From the NCBI GenBank assembly GCA_964276145.1, contig CAXYDN010000009.1, forward strand, positions 1 to 36,630: a stretch of DNA of 36,630 nucleotides, written 5' to 3'. The notes under the pieces were generated by a model. The model had not been told where the DNA came from. It made no database searches and saw only the letters and a list, made by a program, of their open reading frames with translations. A program made the translations under genes and the position numbers. Positions within the stretch are counted from its first letter, which is position 1. Each line of letters opens with the position of its first letter. This stretch comes from SCGC-AAA076-P13 sp964276145 (lineage in GTDB: Bacteria; Pseudomonadota; Gammaproteobacteria; Magnimaribacterales; D2472). Shown in pieces: positions 8,218 through 15,324 of this stretch.

Positions 8218-8911
8218 ATAGTCCTTCAATTATTTCTGGTAGTTTTTGCCAATCTGAAAACTCTGCGGGCTTTGCAAAATTTTGATCCCATTCTGCATTT
8301 TTATTATTAAACCATAAAGTTTCTATTCCTAATTGATAAGCTGCTAAAACATCATTAACTTGATGGTCTCCGATATGAAGCATGTTGCTAAAATCTATTG
8401 CATCTGCTTGTTGGGAAGCTATATCAAAATGAGCTCTATGTGGCTTACTATTTTTTGCCTCAAGAGAGCTTATCGAAAATTGAAAATATTTTCCAACCTC
8501 AAATCTAAAGATATCTGCATTTCCGTTTGTCAAAACACCTAAAGTATATTTTTTAGAGAGCCTTAACAAGGCTTCAGCAACATGATCATATAGTCTAATT
8601 TCATGTCGTCTATCTATAAAAAAATCAAAAGCATCATTTACTAAAATATTAACTTTAGATGGAGGCACAAGATTGCTTATTTTTATTTTAAAAATTTCTT
8701 TTCTTAATTTACTTATATCCCAGGCAATACTGGGATCCTTTTTAATTAAATCATTTCTAAGATTAATAAAGTCATCTAGGTTTCCCCACTCAATCTTTCC
8801 AACTCTTTCTTCAACCCATTTCCTTGTTTGAATTTCTGCATTTTTAATAGTGGGCCCGTTATCCCAAAGAGTGTCATCAAGATCAAATGTTATCAGTTTA
8901 ATTTTTGTCAT
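8210..8911 (-). CDS. yigB: HAD-family phosphatase, YigB-like
   Basis: This is a cytoplasmic HAD superfamily subfamily IA hydrolase of 233 residues. Motif I is FDLDDTLWDN (nucleophile and acid Asp), motif II LTNGNAD, motif III a Lys in NSKPHRAHF, and motif IV GDHQVNDVLAA. E. coli YigB dephosphorylates FMN and the pyrimidine intermediate of riboflavin synthesis. The substrate cannot be read from sequence alone, but the position directly after xerC is the E. coli order (dapF-yigA-xerC-yigB), which favours orthology. I used ATG 8911, which begins just before the fold; an in-frame start at 8938 adds nine residues. It overlaps the xerC end by 14 bases. Confidence 0.85.
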   Translation of the reverse strand: MTKIKLITFDLDDTLWDNGPTIKNAEIQTRKWVEERVGKIEWGNLDDFINLRNDLIKKDPSIAWDISKLRKEIFKIKISNLVPPSKVNILVNDAFDFFIDRRHEIRLYDHVAEALLRLSKKYTLGVLTNGNADIFRFEVGKYFQFSISSLEAKNSKPHRAHFDIASQQADAIDFSNMLHIGDHQVNDVLAAYQLGIETLWFNNKNAEWDQNFAKPAEFSDWQKLPEIIEGLYE

Positions 8912-9803
8912 TTTTAGCTCTAGGGTGTGACCTATCATAAATTTTTACTAAATGTTGATAATCTAATTTTGTATAAATTTGCGTTGAAGACAGTGAACTA
9001 TGTCCAAGCAACTCCTGTATGGTTCTCAGGTCACCACTCGATTCAAGCATATGAGTAGCAAAGCTATGTCTTAACATATGAGGATGGATTGGAGGAAGGC
9101 CTTGTTTGACAGCGAGCCTCTTTAGCCTTAACTGAATACTTCTAACACTAAGTCTGCTGCCTTTTAAGTTTATAAAAAGCGCATTAGAGTCTTCAGAATA
9201 TTTAATCCTTTCGTAAACCCAATTATCAATAGCATTTTTTGCGTATCTTCCAATAGGCACAAGTCTGGTTTTTGCTCCTTTCCCCAATACTCTCAGAAAA
9301 GACATTTCTTCTTCAAAGTCGTCTAGATTAATATTTGCAGTTTCAGATACTCTTAAGCCAGATGAATACATTAATTCAACAATGGCTAAATCTCTAATTT
9401 CTAATGCATCTGAAGGTTTGAAATTTAATAATTGGCTTACATCTTCTGGTGATAACACTTCCGGAAGATAGCTTGGAGACTTTGGGGCCTTTACTAATTC
9501 AAAAGGAGAAGAATTTATTATTGAATTTTTCTTTAAAAACTTAAAAAAACCTTTTGCAGAAGAGAGGTGTCTTTGTATTGTTTTCGGTGTGTTTTCTAGA
9601 GAGTAGAGATTGCCAAGCCAGCTAGTACAAACACTATCATCGATTTCGTCATAATTCTTAATGCTTATTGAATCTAAGAATATTGATAATTTACGAAGGT
9701 CTCTTTTGTAGGAGCTAGTTGTATTTTTAGAGAGATTCTTAACTTCGGATATATAACTAAGGTAAAGGTTTATATCGTTATCGATAAAATGTTCGCTAGG
9801 CAT
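8898..9803 (-). CDS. xerC: Tyrosine recombinase XerC
   Basis: It acts with XerD at dif to resolve chromosome dimers. The 301 residues comprise an N-terminal SAM-like DNA-binding domain (about 1-95) and a catalytic domain. The catalytic set is visible: Arg in SSGLRVSE, Lys in LGKGAKTR, His-x-x-Arg in HPHMLRHSF, His in LLGHSSLSS and Tyr in TQIYTK. An integrase is an alternative for any tyrosine recombinase, but the length, the absence of mobile-element neighbours and the dapF-DUF484-xerC-yigB order make a housekeeping XerC clear. The start ATG overlaps the upstream stop by 8 bases. Confidence 0.96.
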   Translation of the reverse strand: MPSEHFIDNDINLYLSYISEVKNLSKNTTSSYKRDLRKLSIFLDSISIKNYDEIDDSVCTSWLGNLYSLENTPKTIQRHLSSAKGFFKFLKKNSIINSSPFELVKAPKSPSYLPEVLSPEDVSQLLNFKPSDALEIRDLAIVELMYSSGLRVSETANINLDDFEEEMSFLRVLGKGAKTRLVPIGRYAKNAIDNWVYERIKYSEDSNALFINLKGSRLSVRSIQLRLKRLAVKQGLPPIHPHMLRHSFATHMLESSGDLRTIQELLGHSSLSSTQIYTKLDYQHLVKIYDRSHPRAKNDKN

Positions 9804-10434
9804 TTAAGCTATCAATTGATTCTAATTTTTTTTCTAAGATATCTCTTATATATTCTATAAAAGTTGTATCTTCGTCACCAAGATACCTTGTTCTTTCATA
9901 GCTACCTAGCATTAGTATGCCAATCTCTTTGTTATCAATTAAAACAGCTAAAGCTACTGATTCTACCCTTTCATCTTTAAATAAAAACTCCATCTTTTCT
10001 CTAGAGAAAGATCCGCAATGAACAGCTCCTTTGTGAAAAGACATACCAGTTTTATCTTCAATATCCCCAATGTCCGAGTTTGAATAAAAACCTAATTTAC
10101 AATTATTTACTCCAAATTTTTCAGTAAAACTTTCTTGAACTATATCCTTTATTTCATTTCTACTCGAAGCCCCAAGGATCGATAAGGTAAGCTCTTTGGA
10201 TTTTATGAATAAGTCCTCATTTAATTGAGCTGTACTTACAAATGATGATAAAAGATCCATCAAATCACTTTGCTCATCTCTAAGTTTGTTGATTTGTCTT
10301 TCTAATAATGAAGATGCAGAACTACTTGAGTGTTTAAATTTCATCTCACCCACAAGAGATTCTCTTGTTTCAAAAAAATCTAAATTATCAAGCAAGAAAA
10401 GCTCGACGTCTTTTGGATCTAATTTATTAGTCAT
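9796..10434 (-). CDS. yigA: DUF484 (GAF-like) protein, YigA family
   Basis: This is a 212-residue cytoplasmic protein of the DUF484 family, whose function is not established. It opens with the family's characteristic segment (LDPKDVELFLLDNLDFFETRE), then a coiled-coil stretch (about 35-65, LLERQINKLRDEQSDLMDLL), then a GAF-like domain ending in a short helical tail. The frame extends upstream to 10470, but ATG 10434 overlaps the dapF stop by 8 bases (ATGACTAA) and gives the normal family N terminus. The same gene sits between dapF and xerC in E. coli and relatives; the conserved order is the main clue to its biology. Confidence 0.85.
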   Translation of the reverse strand: MTNKLDPKDVELFLLDNLDFFETRESLVGEMKFKHSSSSASSLLERQINKLRDEQSDLMDLLSSFVSTAQLNEDLFIKSKELTLSILGASSRNEIKDIVQESFTEKFGVNNCKLGFYSNSDIGDIEDKTGMSFHKGAVHCGSFSREKMEFLFKDERVESVALAVLIDNKEIGILMLGSYERTRYLGDEDTTFIEYIRDILEKKLESIDSLNA

Positions 10435-11200
10435 CAAAACTCCCAGAAAAAACAAACTCAGCTGGTCCAATCATCTCCATAGTATCATTATTCATTTTTT
10501 TAAAATCTAGGATTCCTCCAGAAGATTTAACTTTACACTTATCTTTGATACACAATGATGCAACTGCTAAAGAAGCAGAACCGCAGGAGAGGGTTTCGCC
10601 AACTCCATTTTCATAAGTCCTGATATCTATATCACCTTTTAAAACTTTATATATTGATAGATTACATCCAAGAGGTTTTATATGTTTGGCTAAATTCTTA
10701 TAAAGTGTGTTCATATTTATATTTTTAATTGAGCTTTGTTTTATGCATAAGTGCATATTTCCAGAATCAACGAAATCAAACCTATTAGAAATAGTATTTG
10801 AGATTTTCTTATAAAGATTATCATTTTTGTAAATATCAGAAATTTTTATATTAACTCTTATCTTATTTTTAACCGGCTCACATATTACCAATCTATTTTT
10901 AGTCTTTATTGTCACTGATTTTTTAGGAGCAAAATTATGCCTCCAAATATATGAGGCAGCTGATCTAATACCGTTAAGACACATGCTTGCCTCACCCCCA
11001 TCAGCATTAAAAAATTTTACTGCGAAATCATGATTATCTTTTGTTGGGACATTGATTAAAATTAATTGATCAAAACCAATGCCACAGTTTCTGTCTGATA
11101 GTTTTTTAATAAGAGATTTTTTCAGAACTAATTTTTTTTCAATAGAATTTATAACAACAAAGTCATTGCCGCTGCCATGCATTTTATCAAAATTAGTCAT
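10427..11200 (-). CDS. dapF: Diaminopimelate epimerase (divergent)
   Basis: It interconverts LL- and meso-diaminopimelate for lysine and peptidoglycan synthesis. The two catalytic cysteines are kept: Cys74 in NADGGEASMCLNG and Cys206 in GETLSCGSAS. The N-terminal MHGSGNDFVV is typical. Several usually invariant positions differ. The Glu-Arg before GxGET is Glu197-Asn198 here; the Arg normally contacts a substrate carboxylate. GNPH is GNMH, and CGNG is CLNG. The protein is 257 residues, slightly shorter than the usual 274. Context (lysA directly upstream with an 8-base overlap, DUF484 downstream) still supports DapF. Possible explanations are relaxed constraint or a compensated active site. 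Confidence 0.88.
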   Translation of the reverse strand: MTNFDKMHGSGNDFVVINSIEKKLVLKKSLIKKLSDRNCGIGFDQLILINVPTKDNHDFAVKFFNADGGEASMCLNGIRSAASYIWRHNFAPKKSVTIKTKNRLVICEPVKNKIRVNIKISDIYKNDNLYKKISNTISNRFDFVDSGNMHLCIKQSSIKNINMNTLYKNLAKHIKPLGCNLSIYKVLKGDIDIRTYENGVGETLSCGSASLAVASLCIKDKCKVKSSGGILDFKKMNNDTMEMIGPAEFVFSGSFDD

Positions 11201-12428
11201 TGATTTTTTCTAGCTCCAACAAATCATCAACAGTCTCTCTTTTTCTAATAAGTGACGACCCATTACCATCTATCAAAACTTCGCAGGCTCTAGGCCTTGA
11301 ATTATAGTTTGATGCCATTACAAAGCCATAAGCTCCAGCATTTTTAATTGCAATACAATCTCCCTCTTCAGCTTCTATAGAAACGTTTTTTGCTAGAAAA
11401 TCCGAAGATTCGCATATTGGACCTACGATATTCCAATTTCTTGGATTTTCTTTCTTGTCTTTAAGATTTGCCACACTGTGAGTGGCCTTATAAAGAGCTG
11501 GCCTTAAAAGATCATTCATTGCAGCATCAACAATTAAAAAATTATCTTTAATGTACTCAACCTTTGTTAAAAGAATACCAGTATTTGCCGAAATACTTCT
11601 ACCCGGTTCTAGAATTAATCTTTCCGTCCTTCCAGCAAATTTCTCTTCTAAGGCTGAAATAAGTTCTCTAGGTAAGGGTGGGACTTCATCTTCATACGCA
11701 ACTCCAAGTCCTCCGCCAAGATCAAGAAAATCTAATGTGATTCCTTCCACAGAAAGTTTATTAGACAACTCAAAAATTTTATTTGCGGACTCTATATATC
11801 CATCAAGATCTAAAATTTGTGATCCAATATGACAAGCTAGACCAACTAAATTTAAATTCTCTGAAATAGCTGAATACTTACATAGTTCAAAAATTTCTTC
11901 GATTGAAGAAATACCAAACTTATCACCTTTTCTTCCTGTAGTGATGTAGTCATGCCCACCAGAATCTATATCTGGATTTATTCTTATAGAAACTGGAGCA
12001 GATAAATTTATATTCCTAGCTATTCTTTCAATATTATAAAGTTCAGATGCTGATTCAACATTAAATGATAAAATATTATTTTTAATTCCTTGCTCTATCT
12101 CGTCCCTTGTTTTGCCCACTCCCGAGAAAATAATTTTTTGCGGATCAGCTCCAATAGATAAGACTCTATGAAGTTCTCCACCTGAAACAATATCAAAACC
12201 ACAACCCACATCTTTAATGATTTTAAGAATAGATATATTGCTAAGAGATTTAACGGCAAAACATGCTAAATTTTTAGGATTAGCAAAAGAATTTACATAT
12301 GATTTTGCATTTTCTTCTATTGCTTTTTTTGAATAAACATATGAAGGAGTCCCATAATCATTTGCAATCTGCTCAAGATTTACATCTTCGCAAAATAGCT
12401 CACTAGAAATATATTTAAAAGAACTCAT
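11193..12428 (-). CDS. lysA: Diaminopimelate decarboxylase
   Basis: It is a PLP enzyme that decarboxylates meso-diaminopimelate to lysine, the last step of the pathway. The 411 residues show the alanine-racemase-like barrel followed by a beta domain. The PLP-binding lysine is Lys60 in CFAVKSLSN. Other marks are the His in ACHIGSQI, the glycine loop DLGGGLGV, LEPGRSISANTG, the catalytic Cys in GPICESSD, and the substrate-contacting GAYGFVMASNYN. It starts at ATG 12428, overlapping the lptM stop by 4 bases, and its stop overlaps dapF by 8. lptM-lysA-dapF-DUF484-xerC-yigB-ubiK therefore read as one compact unit. Confidence 0.96.
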   Translation of the reverse strand: MSSFKYISSELFCEDVNLEQIANDYGTPSYVYSKKAIEENAKSYVNSFANPKNLACFAVKSLSNISILKIIKDVGCGFDIVSGGELHRVLSIGADPQKIIFSGVGKTRDEIEQGIKNNILSFNVESASELYNIERIARNINLSAPVSIRINPDIDSGGHDYITTGRKGDKFGISSIEEIFELCKYSAISENLNLVGLACHIGSQILDLDGYIESANKIFELSNKLSVEGITLDFLDLGGGLGVAYEDEVPPLPRELISALEEKFAGRTERLILEPGRSISANTGILLTKVEYIKDNFLIVDAAMNDLLRPALYKATHSVANLKDKKENPRNWNIVGPICESSDFLAKNVSIEAEEGDCIAIKNAGAYGFVMASNYNSRPRACEVLIDGNGSSLIRKRETVDDLLELEKIND

Positions 12429-12532
12429 TTTATGTATGTAGTCTGACTAAAATTTATTAAAGGACCTTTCACTCCACACCCAAGAAGAGATGTAAGTAAG
12501 AATAAGCTAAATAAAATTTTTAGAAGGTTCAT
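12425..12532 (-). CDS. lptM: Small outer-membrane lipoprotein LptM (YifL family)
   Basis: This is a 35-residue lipoprotein precursor. MNLLKILFSLFLLTSLLGCG is a lipoprotein signal sequence with lipobox LLGC, so Cys19 would be the lipidated first residue. The mature protein starts CGVKGPL, the signature of the YifL/LptM family. In E. coli, LptM binds the LptD-LptE LPS translocon and helps its disulfide maturation. The stop overlaps the lysA start (ATGA); in E. coli the homologue lies just upstream of dapF. The mature part is only about 17 residues. DsbA, which makes the LptD disulfides in E. coli, is also encoded in this window. Confidence 0.85.
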   Translation of the reverse strand: MNLLKILFSLFLLTSLLGCGVKGPLINFSQTTYIK

Positions 12533-12533
12533 A

Positions 12534-12568
12534 GTGCGTATTATGGGCAATTATGCCCATAATTGCAC
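12534..12568 (-). terminator. Long hairpin between ahcY and lptM
   Basis: An inverted repeat reads GTGC, three bases, TTATGGGC, a six-base loop, GCCCATAA, two bases, GCAC. It forms an 8-bp perfect stem extended by a 4-bp outer stem. On the minus strand it starts 9 bases after the ahcY coding region and ends just before the lptM start. No T-run follows, so it is not a standard intrinsic terminator. It could act as an RNA 3'-end stabiliser, a partial terminator or a processing site between the metK-ahcY and lptM-lysA units. Confidence 0.5.
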
Positions 12569-12577
12569 AGTTTAAGG

Positions 12578-13972
12578 CTAATATTTGTAGCTTTCTTCTT
12601 TAAACGGGCCTTCTTGAGGCACATTAATATAATCAGCTTGATCTTGAGTAAGCTTAGTAATAACTCCTCCAAAACCTGCGACCATTAAGGCAGCAACTTC
12701 TTCATCGAGCTTTTTAGGAAGCACTTCAACAGTAATCATTTCTGCTTTTGTATCTTCATCATTAATATTTGCAAAACCTTGCTTATACAAATGTATTTGC
12801 GCCAAAACTTGGTTGGCAAATGAGCCATCCATAATTCTACTTGGATGTCCTGTCGCATTACCTAAATTCACCAAACGACCTTCAGCTAAAAGGATAAGAT
12901 AGTTTTTGCTGGTTTGATCTGGTGTTCCGTCAGGTTTTGTATCTCTAAATATTCTGTGAACTTGGGGTTTAATCTCATCCCAATAATAATTGTCTCTCAT
13001 AAATGCAGTATCAATCTCATTATCAAAGTGACCGATGTTACAAACAACAGCTGTATTTTTTAATGTAGCTAACATTGCGGCATCGCAAACATTAACATTG
13101 CCTGTTGTAGTAACAATTAAATCAGTGTTACCCATTACTTCCATATTGATATCTGATTCATTTCTTGAAACAGCACCATTTTTATAACAAGAAACAACTG
13201 AAAAACCATCCATACATGCCTGCATTGCACATATAGGATCTGATTCAACAACACTAACTATCATTCCTTCTTGAGCTAAACTTGCTGCTGATCCTTTGCC
13301 AACATCTCCATACCCAATTACAAGACCTCTTTTACCCATAAGAAGCATATCAGTTCCTCTTTTAAGCGCGTCATTAAGACTATGTCTACAACCATACTTA
13401 TTGTCATTCTTAGCTTTGGTGACAGAATCGTTAACGTTAATAGCAGGTATTTTTAATTCACCCTTTTCTAACATTTCCTTAAGCCTATGAACTCCAGTAG
13501 TAGTTTCTTCTGAAACACCATGAATAGTTTCTAACATTTCTGGAAATTTTTCATGAACCATTGCTGTAAGATCACTACCATCGTCAAGAATCATATTAGC
13601 ATCCCATGGCTTCCCATCTTTGCAGATAGTTTGCTCAATACACCACTCAAACTCTTCTTCTGTTTCACCTTTCCAGGCAAAGGTTGGGATTCCTTTAGCA
13701 GCCATAGCTGCAGCAGCATGATCTTGAGTTGAGAAAATATTACATGAAGACCACCTTAGTTCTGCACCTAAATCTATTAATGTTTCCATTAAGACAGCAG
13801 TTTGAATTGTCATATGAATACAACCCATAATTTTTGCATTGGCCAAAGGCTGCTCATCTCTGTATTTATCCCTTAGTGCCATTAGGGCCGGCATCTCATT
13901 TTCAGCTAGAGATATTTCTCTTCTACCAAATTCTGCAAGACTTATATCTGCTACTTTATAATCATTTTCCAT
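12578..13972 (-). CDS. ahcY: S-adenosylhomocysteine hydrolase (adenosylhomocysteinase)
   Basis: It splits S-adenosylhomocysteine into adenosine and homocysteine, relieving product inhibition of methyltransferases. At 464 residues it is the long form common in Proteobacteria. The NAD-binding loop is GYGDVGKGSA. Active-site segments are NDSVTK and CRHSLND with the catalytic Lys and Asp context, and HMTIQTAVL near the N terminus. The C terminus ends EESYKY, matching the family's Lys-Tyr dinucleotide-binding tail. It starts at ATG 13972 with AAGGAA upstream and follows metK by 23 bases, so one metK-ahcY transcript is likely. Many gammaproteobacteria use the Pfs/LuxS route instead; this organism uses direct hydrolysis. 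Confidence 0.97.
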   Translation of the reverse strand: MENDYKVADISLAEFGRREISLAENEMPALMALRDKYRDEQPLANAKIMGCIHMTIQTAVLMETLIDLGAELRWSSCNIFSTQDHAAAAMAAKGIPTFAWKGETEEEFEWCIEQTICKDGKPWDANMILDDGSDLTAMVHEKFPEMLETIHGVSEETTTGVHRLKEMLEKGELKIPAINVNDSVTKAKNDNKYGCRHSLNDALKRGTDMLLMGKRGLVIGYGDVGKGSAASLAQEGMIVSVVESDPICAMQACMDGFSVVSCYKNGAVSRNESDINMEVMGNTDLIVTTTGNVNVCDAAMLATLKNTAVVCNIGHFDNEIDTAFMRDNYYWDEIKPQVHRIFRDTKPDGTPDQTSKNYLILLAEGRLVNLGNATGHPSRIMDGSFANQVLAQIHLYKQGFANINDEDTKAEMITVEVLPKKLDEEVAALMVAGFGGVITKLTQDQADYINVPQEGPFKEESYKY

Positions 13973-13995
13973 TTTTATTCCTTGTGTAATTTATC

Positions 13996-15150
13996 TTATT
14001 GTGAAATATCTGAAGCTCTATCTGTTTTTTCCCATGATAGATCTACATCCGATCTGCCAAAGTGACCATATGCTGCTGTTTGCAAGTATATAGGTCTCTT
14101 AAGATCAAGCATATTAATAAGACTTTTTGGCCTTAAATCAAATTCTTCTTCAACTATCTTTACTATTGCTTCTTTTGATATTTTTTCACTGTTAAAAGTT
14201 TCAACGTGAATTGAAGTAGGCTTGGCAACACCAATTGCATATGAAACCTGAATTTCGCAATAATCAGCTAGACCAGCAGCAACTATATTTTTTGCAACAT
14301 ATCTAGATGCATAAGCAGCAGATCTATCAACTTTTGAAGGATCTTTTCCTGAAAAGGCCCCACCGCCATGTCTAGCCATGCCACCATAAGTATCTACAAT
14401 TATCTTTCTTCCAGTAAGACCACAATCACCAACAGGACCACCAATAACAAATTTGCCAGTTGGGTTGATATAAATATTTGTTGAATCTAGTATCCATTCT
14501 TCTGGGACAATTGGTTTAATAATTTTATCCATCACACCAGCTTTTATTTCTTCTTGAGTCACATCTTCATCATGCTGAGTAGATAAAACAACAGCCGAGA
14601 GACCCTCTATTGTTTTTCCATCATCTGAATAAATAACACTAACCTGACTTTTAGCATCAGGTCTTAACCATTTAAGCTCTCCACTTTTCATAACATCTGC
14701 TTGTTTTTTAACAAGTCTATGAGAAAGATCTATTGGAAGAGGCATTAACGAATCTGTTTCAGTACAGGCATATCCAAACATTAGTCCCTGATCACCGGCT
14801 CCCTGTTCTAAGTTTTCCCCTTCACCCTCAGTAACTCCCTGAGAGATATCAGGAGATTGTTCGAAAACAAGATTTGTAAACTCACAGGTATCTCCATTAA
14901 AGCCATACTCGTCCGTGTTATAGCCGATATCGTTAATAGTTTTCCTAACCACCGGCTCAAGGTCTGGACTACCAAGAGAGGTTATCTCTCCTGCAATAAA
15001 AACCATATTGTTTTTGATCATAGTTTCACAAGCAACCCTGCTATTTGGGTCCTCTGCAAGATATGCATCAAGAACAGCATCAGAAATTTGATCACAAACT
15101 TTATCAGGATGGCCGCCTGAAACCGATTCCGAGGTAAATATATAACTCAT
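13996..15150 (-). CDS. metK: S-adenosylmethionine synthetase
   Basis: It makes SAM from methionine and ATP, in the cytoplasm. The 384 residues are the normal length. N-terminal FTSESVSGGHPDKVCDQ holds the ATP-binding HPDK. The family signatures GEGENLEQGAGDQGLMFGYA (normally GAGDQGxMFGYA) and GGGAFSGKDPSKVDRSAAY are present. It starts at ATG 15150 behind GGAG with six-base spacing. A structured leader of roughly 85 bases lies upstream (see the riboswitch candidate). metK and ahcY form the activated-methyl-cycle unit; no methionine synthase is in the window. Confidence 0.98.
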   Translation of the reverse strand: MSYIFTSESVSGGHPDKVCDQISDAVLDAYLAEDPNSRVACETMIKNNMVFIAGEITSLGSPDLEPVVRKTINDIGYNTDEYGFNGDTCEFTNLVFEQSPDISQGVTEGEGENLEQGAGDQGLMFGYACTETDSLMPLPIDLSHRLVKKQADVMKSGELKWLRPDAKSQVSVIYSDDGKTIEGLSAVVLSTQHDEDVTQEEIKAGVMDKIIKPIVPEEWILDSTNIYINPTGKFVIGGPVGDCGLTGRKIIVDTYGGMARHGGGAFSGKDPSKVDRSAAYASRYVAKNIVAAGLADYCEIQVSYAIGVAKPTSIHVETFNSEKISKEAIVKIVEEEFDLRPKSLINMLDLKRPIYLQTAAYGHFGRSDVDLSWEKTDRASDISQ

Positions 15151-15189
15151 TTATTTCTCCAAAATTAAAAAATTGCGGTGAAATAATTA

Positions 15190-15240
15190 TTTTTTAGCAG
15201 CTTGTTGTGTGCAAAAAATTTAAAAATCACAGCGAGCTAA
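15190..15240 (-). promoter_or_regulatory. Candidate SAM-II/SAM-V-like riboswitch in the metK leader
   Basis: Read on the minus strand, the leader contains GAUUU (15228-15224), UUGCA (15214-15210) and GCUAAAAA (15198-15191), in the order and spacing I recall for the SAM-II/SAM-V pseudoknot aptamers. UGUG can pair with CACA (P1). The U-run in the loop can pair with the A-run after GCU, giving an H-type pseudoknot. A competing 5-bp pairing, UUAGC (15240-15236) with GCUAA (15198-15194), could form an alternative hairpin. The element lies 40 bases before the metK start with the GGAG ribosome site in between, a layout suited to translational control. P1 is short and A/U richness makes chance matches easier. 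Recognition is from memory of the consensus. Confidence 0.5.
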
Positions 15241-15241
15241 C

Positions 15242-15249
15242 ATTTTATA
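15242..15249 (-). promoter_or_regulatory. Probable -10 element for metK
   Basis: On the minus strand TATAAAAT lies immediately upstream of the structured leader. Transcription would begin about at the UUAGC that opens the candidate aptamer, giving a 5' leader of about 90 bases. The -35 region (TAATAG or AATAGC at about 17 bases) is poor. The same 174-base gap must also hold the promoter of the divergent tkt gene, for which I see only AT-rich candidates. Confidence 0.4.
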
Positions 15250-15324
15250 TAAAAACGTTATATTTAGCTATTAATTGTGCTTTATAAATATTATTATCTG
15301 TCTAAACCCTAAACAGGAACAGAA

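Noticed and set aside
8898..9803. Mobile-element integrase
   Set aside because: The tyrosine recombinase lies in the conserved dapF-xerC-yigB order with no att-like repeats or mobile neighbours, so it is XerC.
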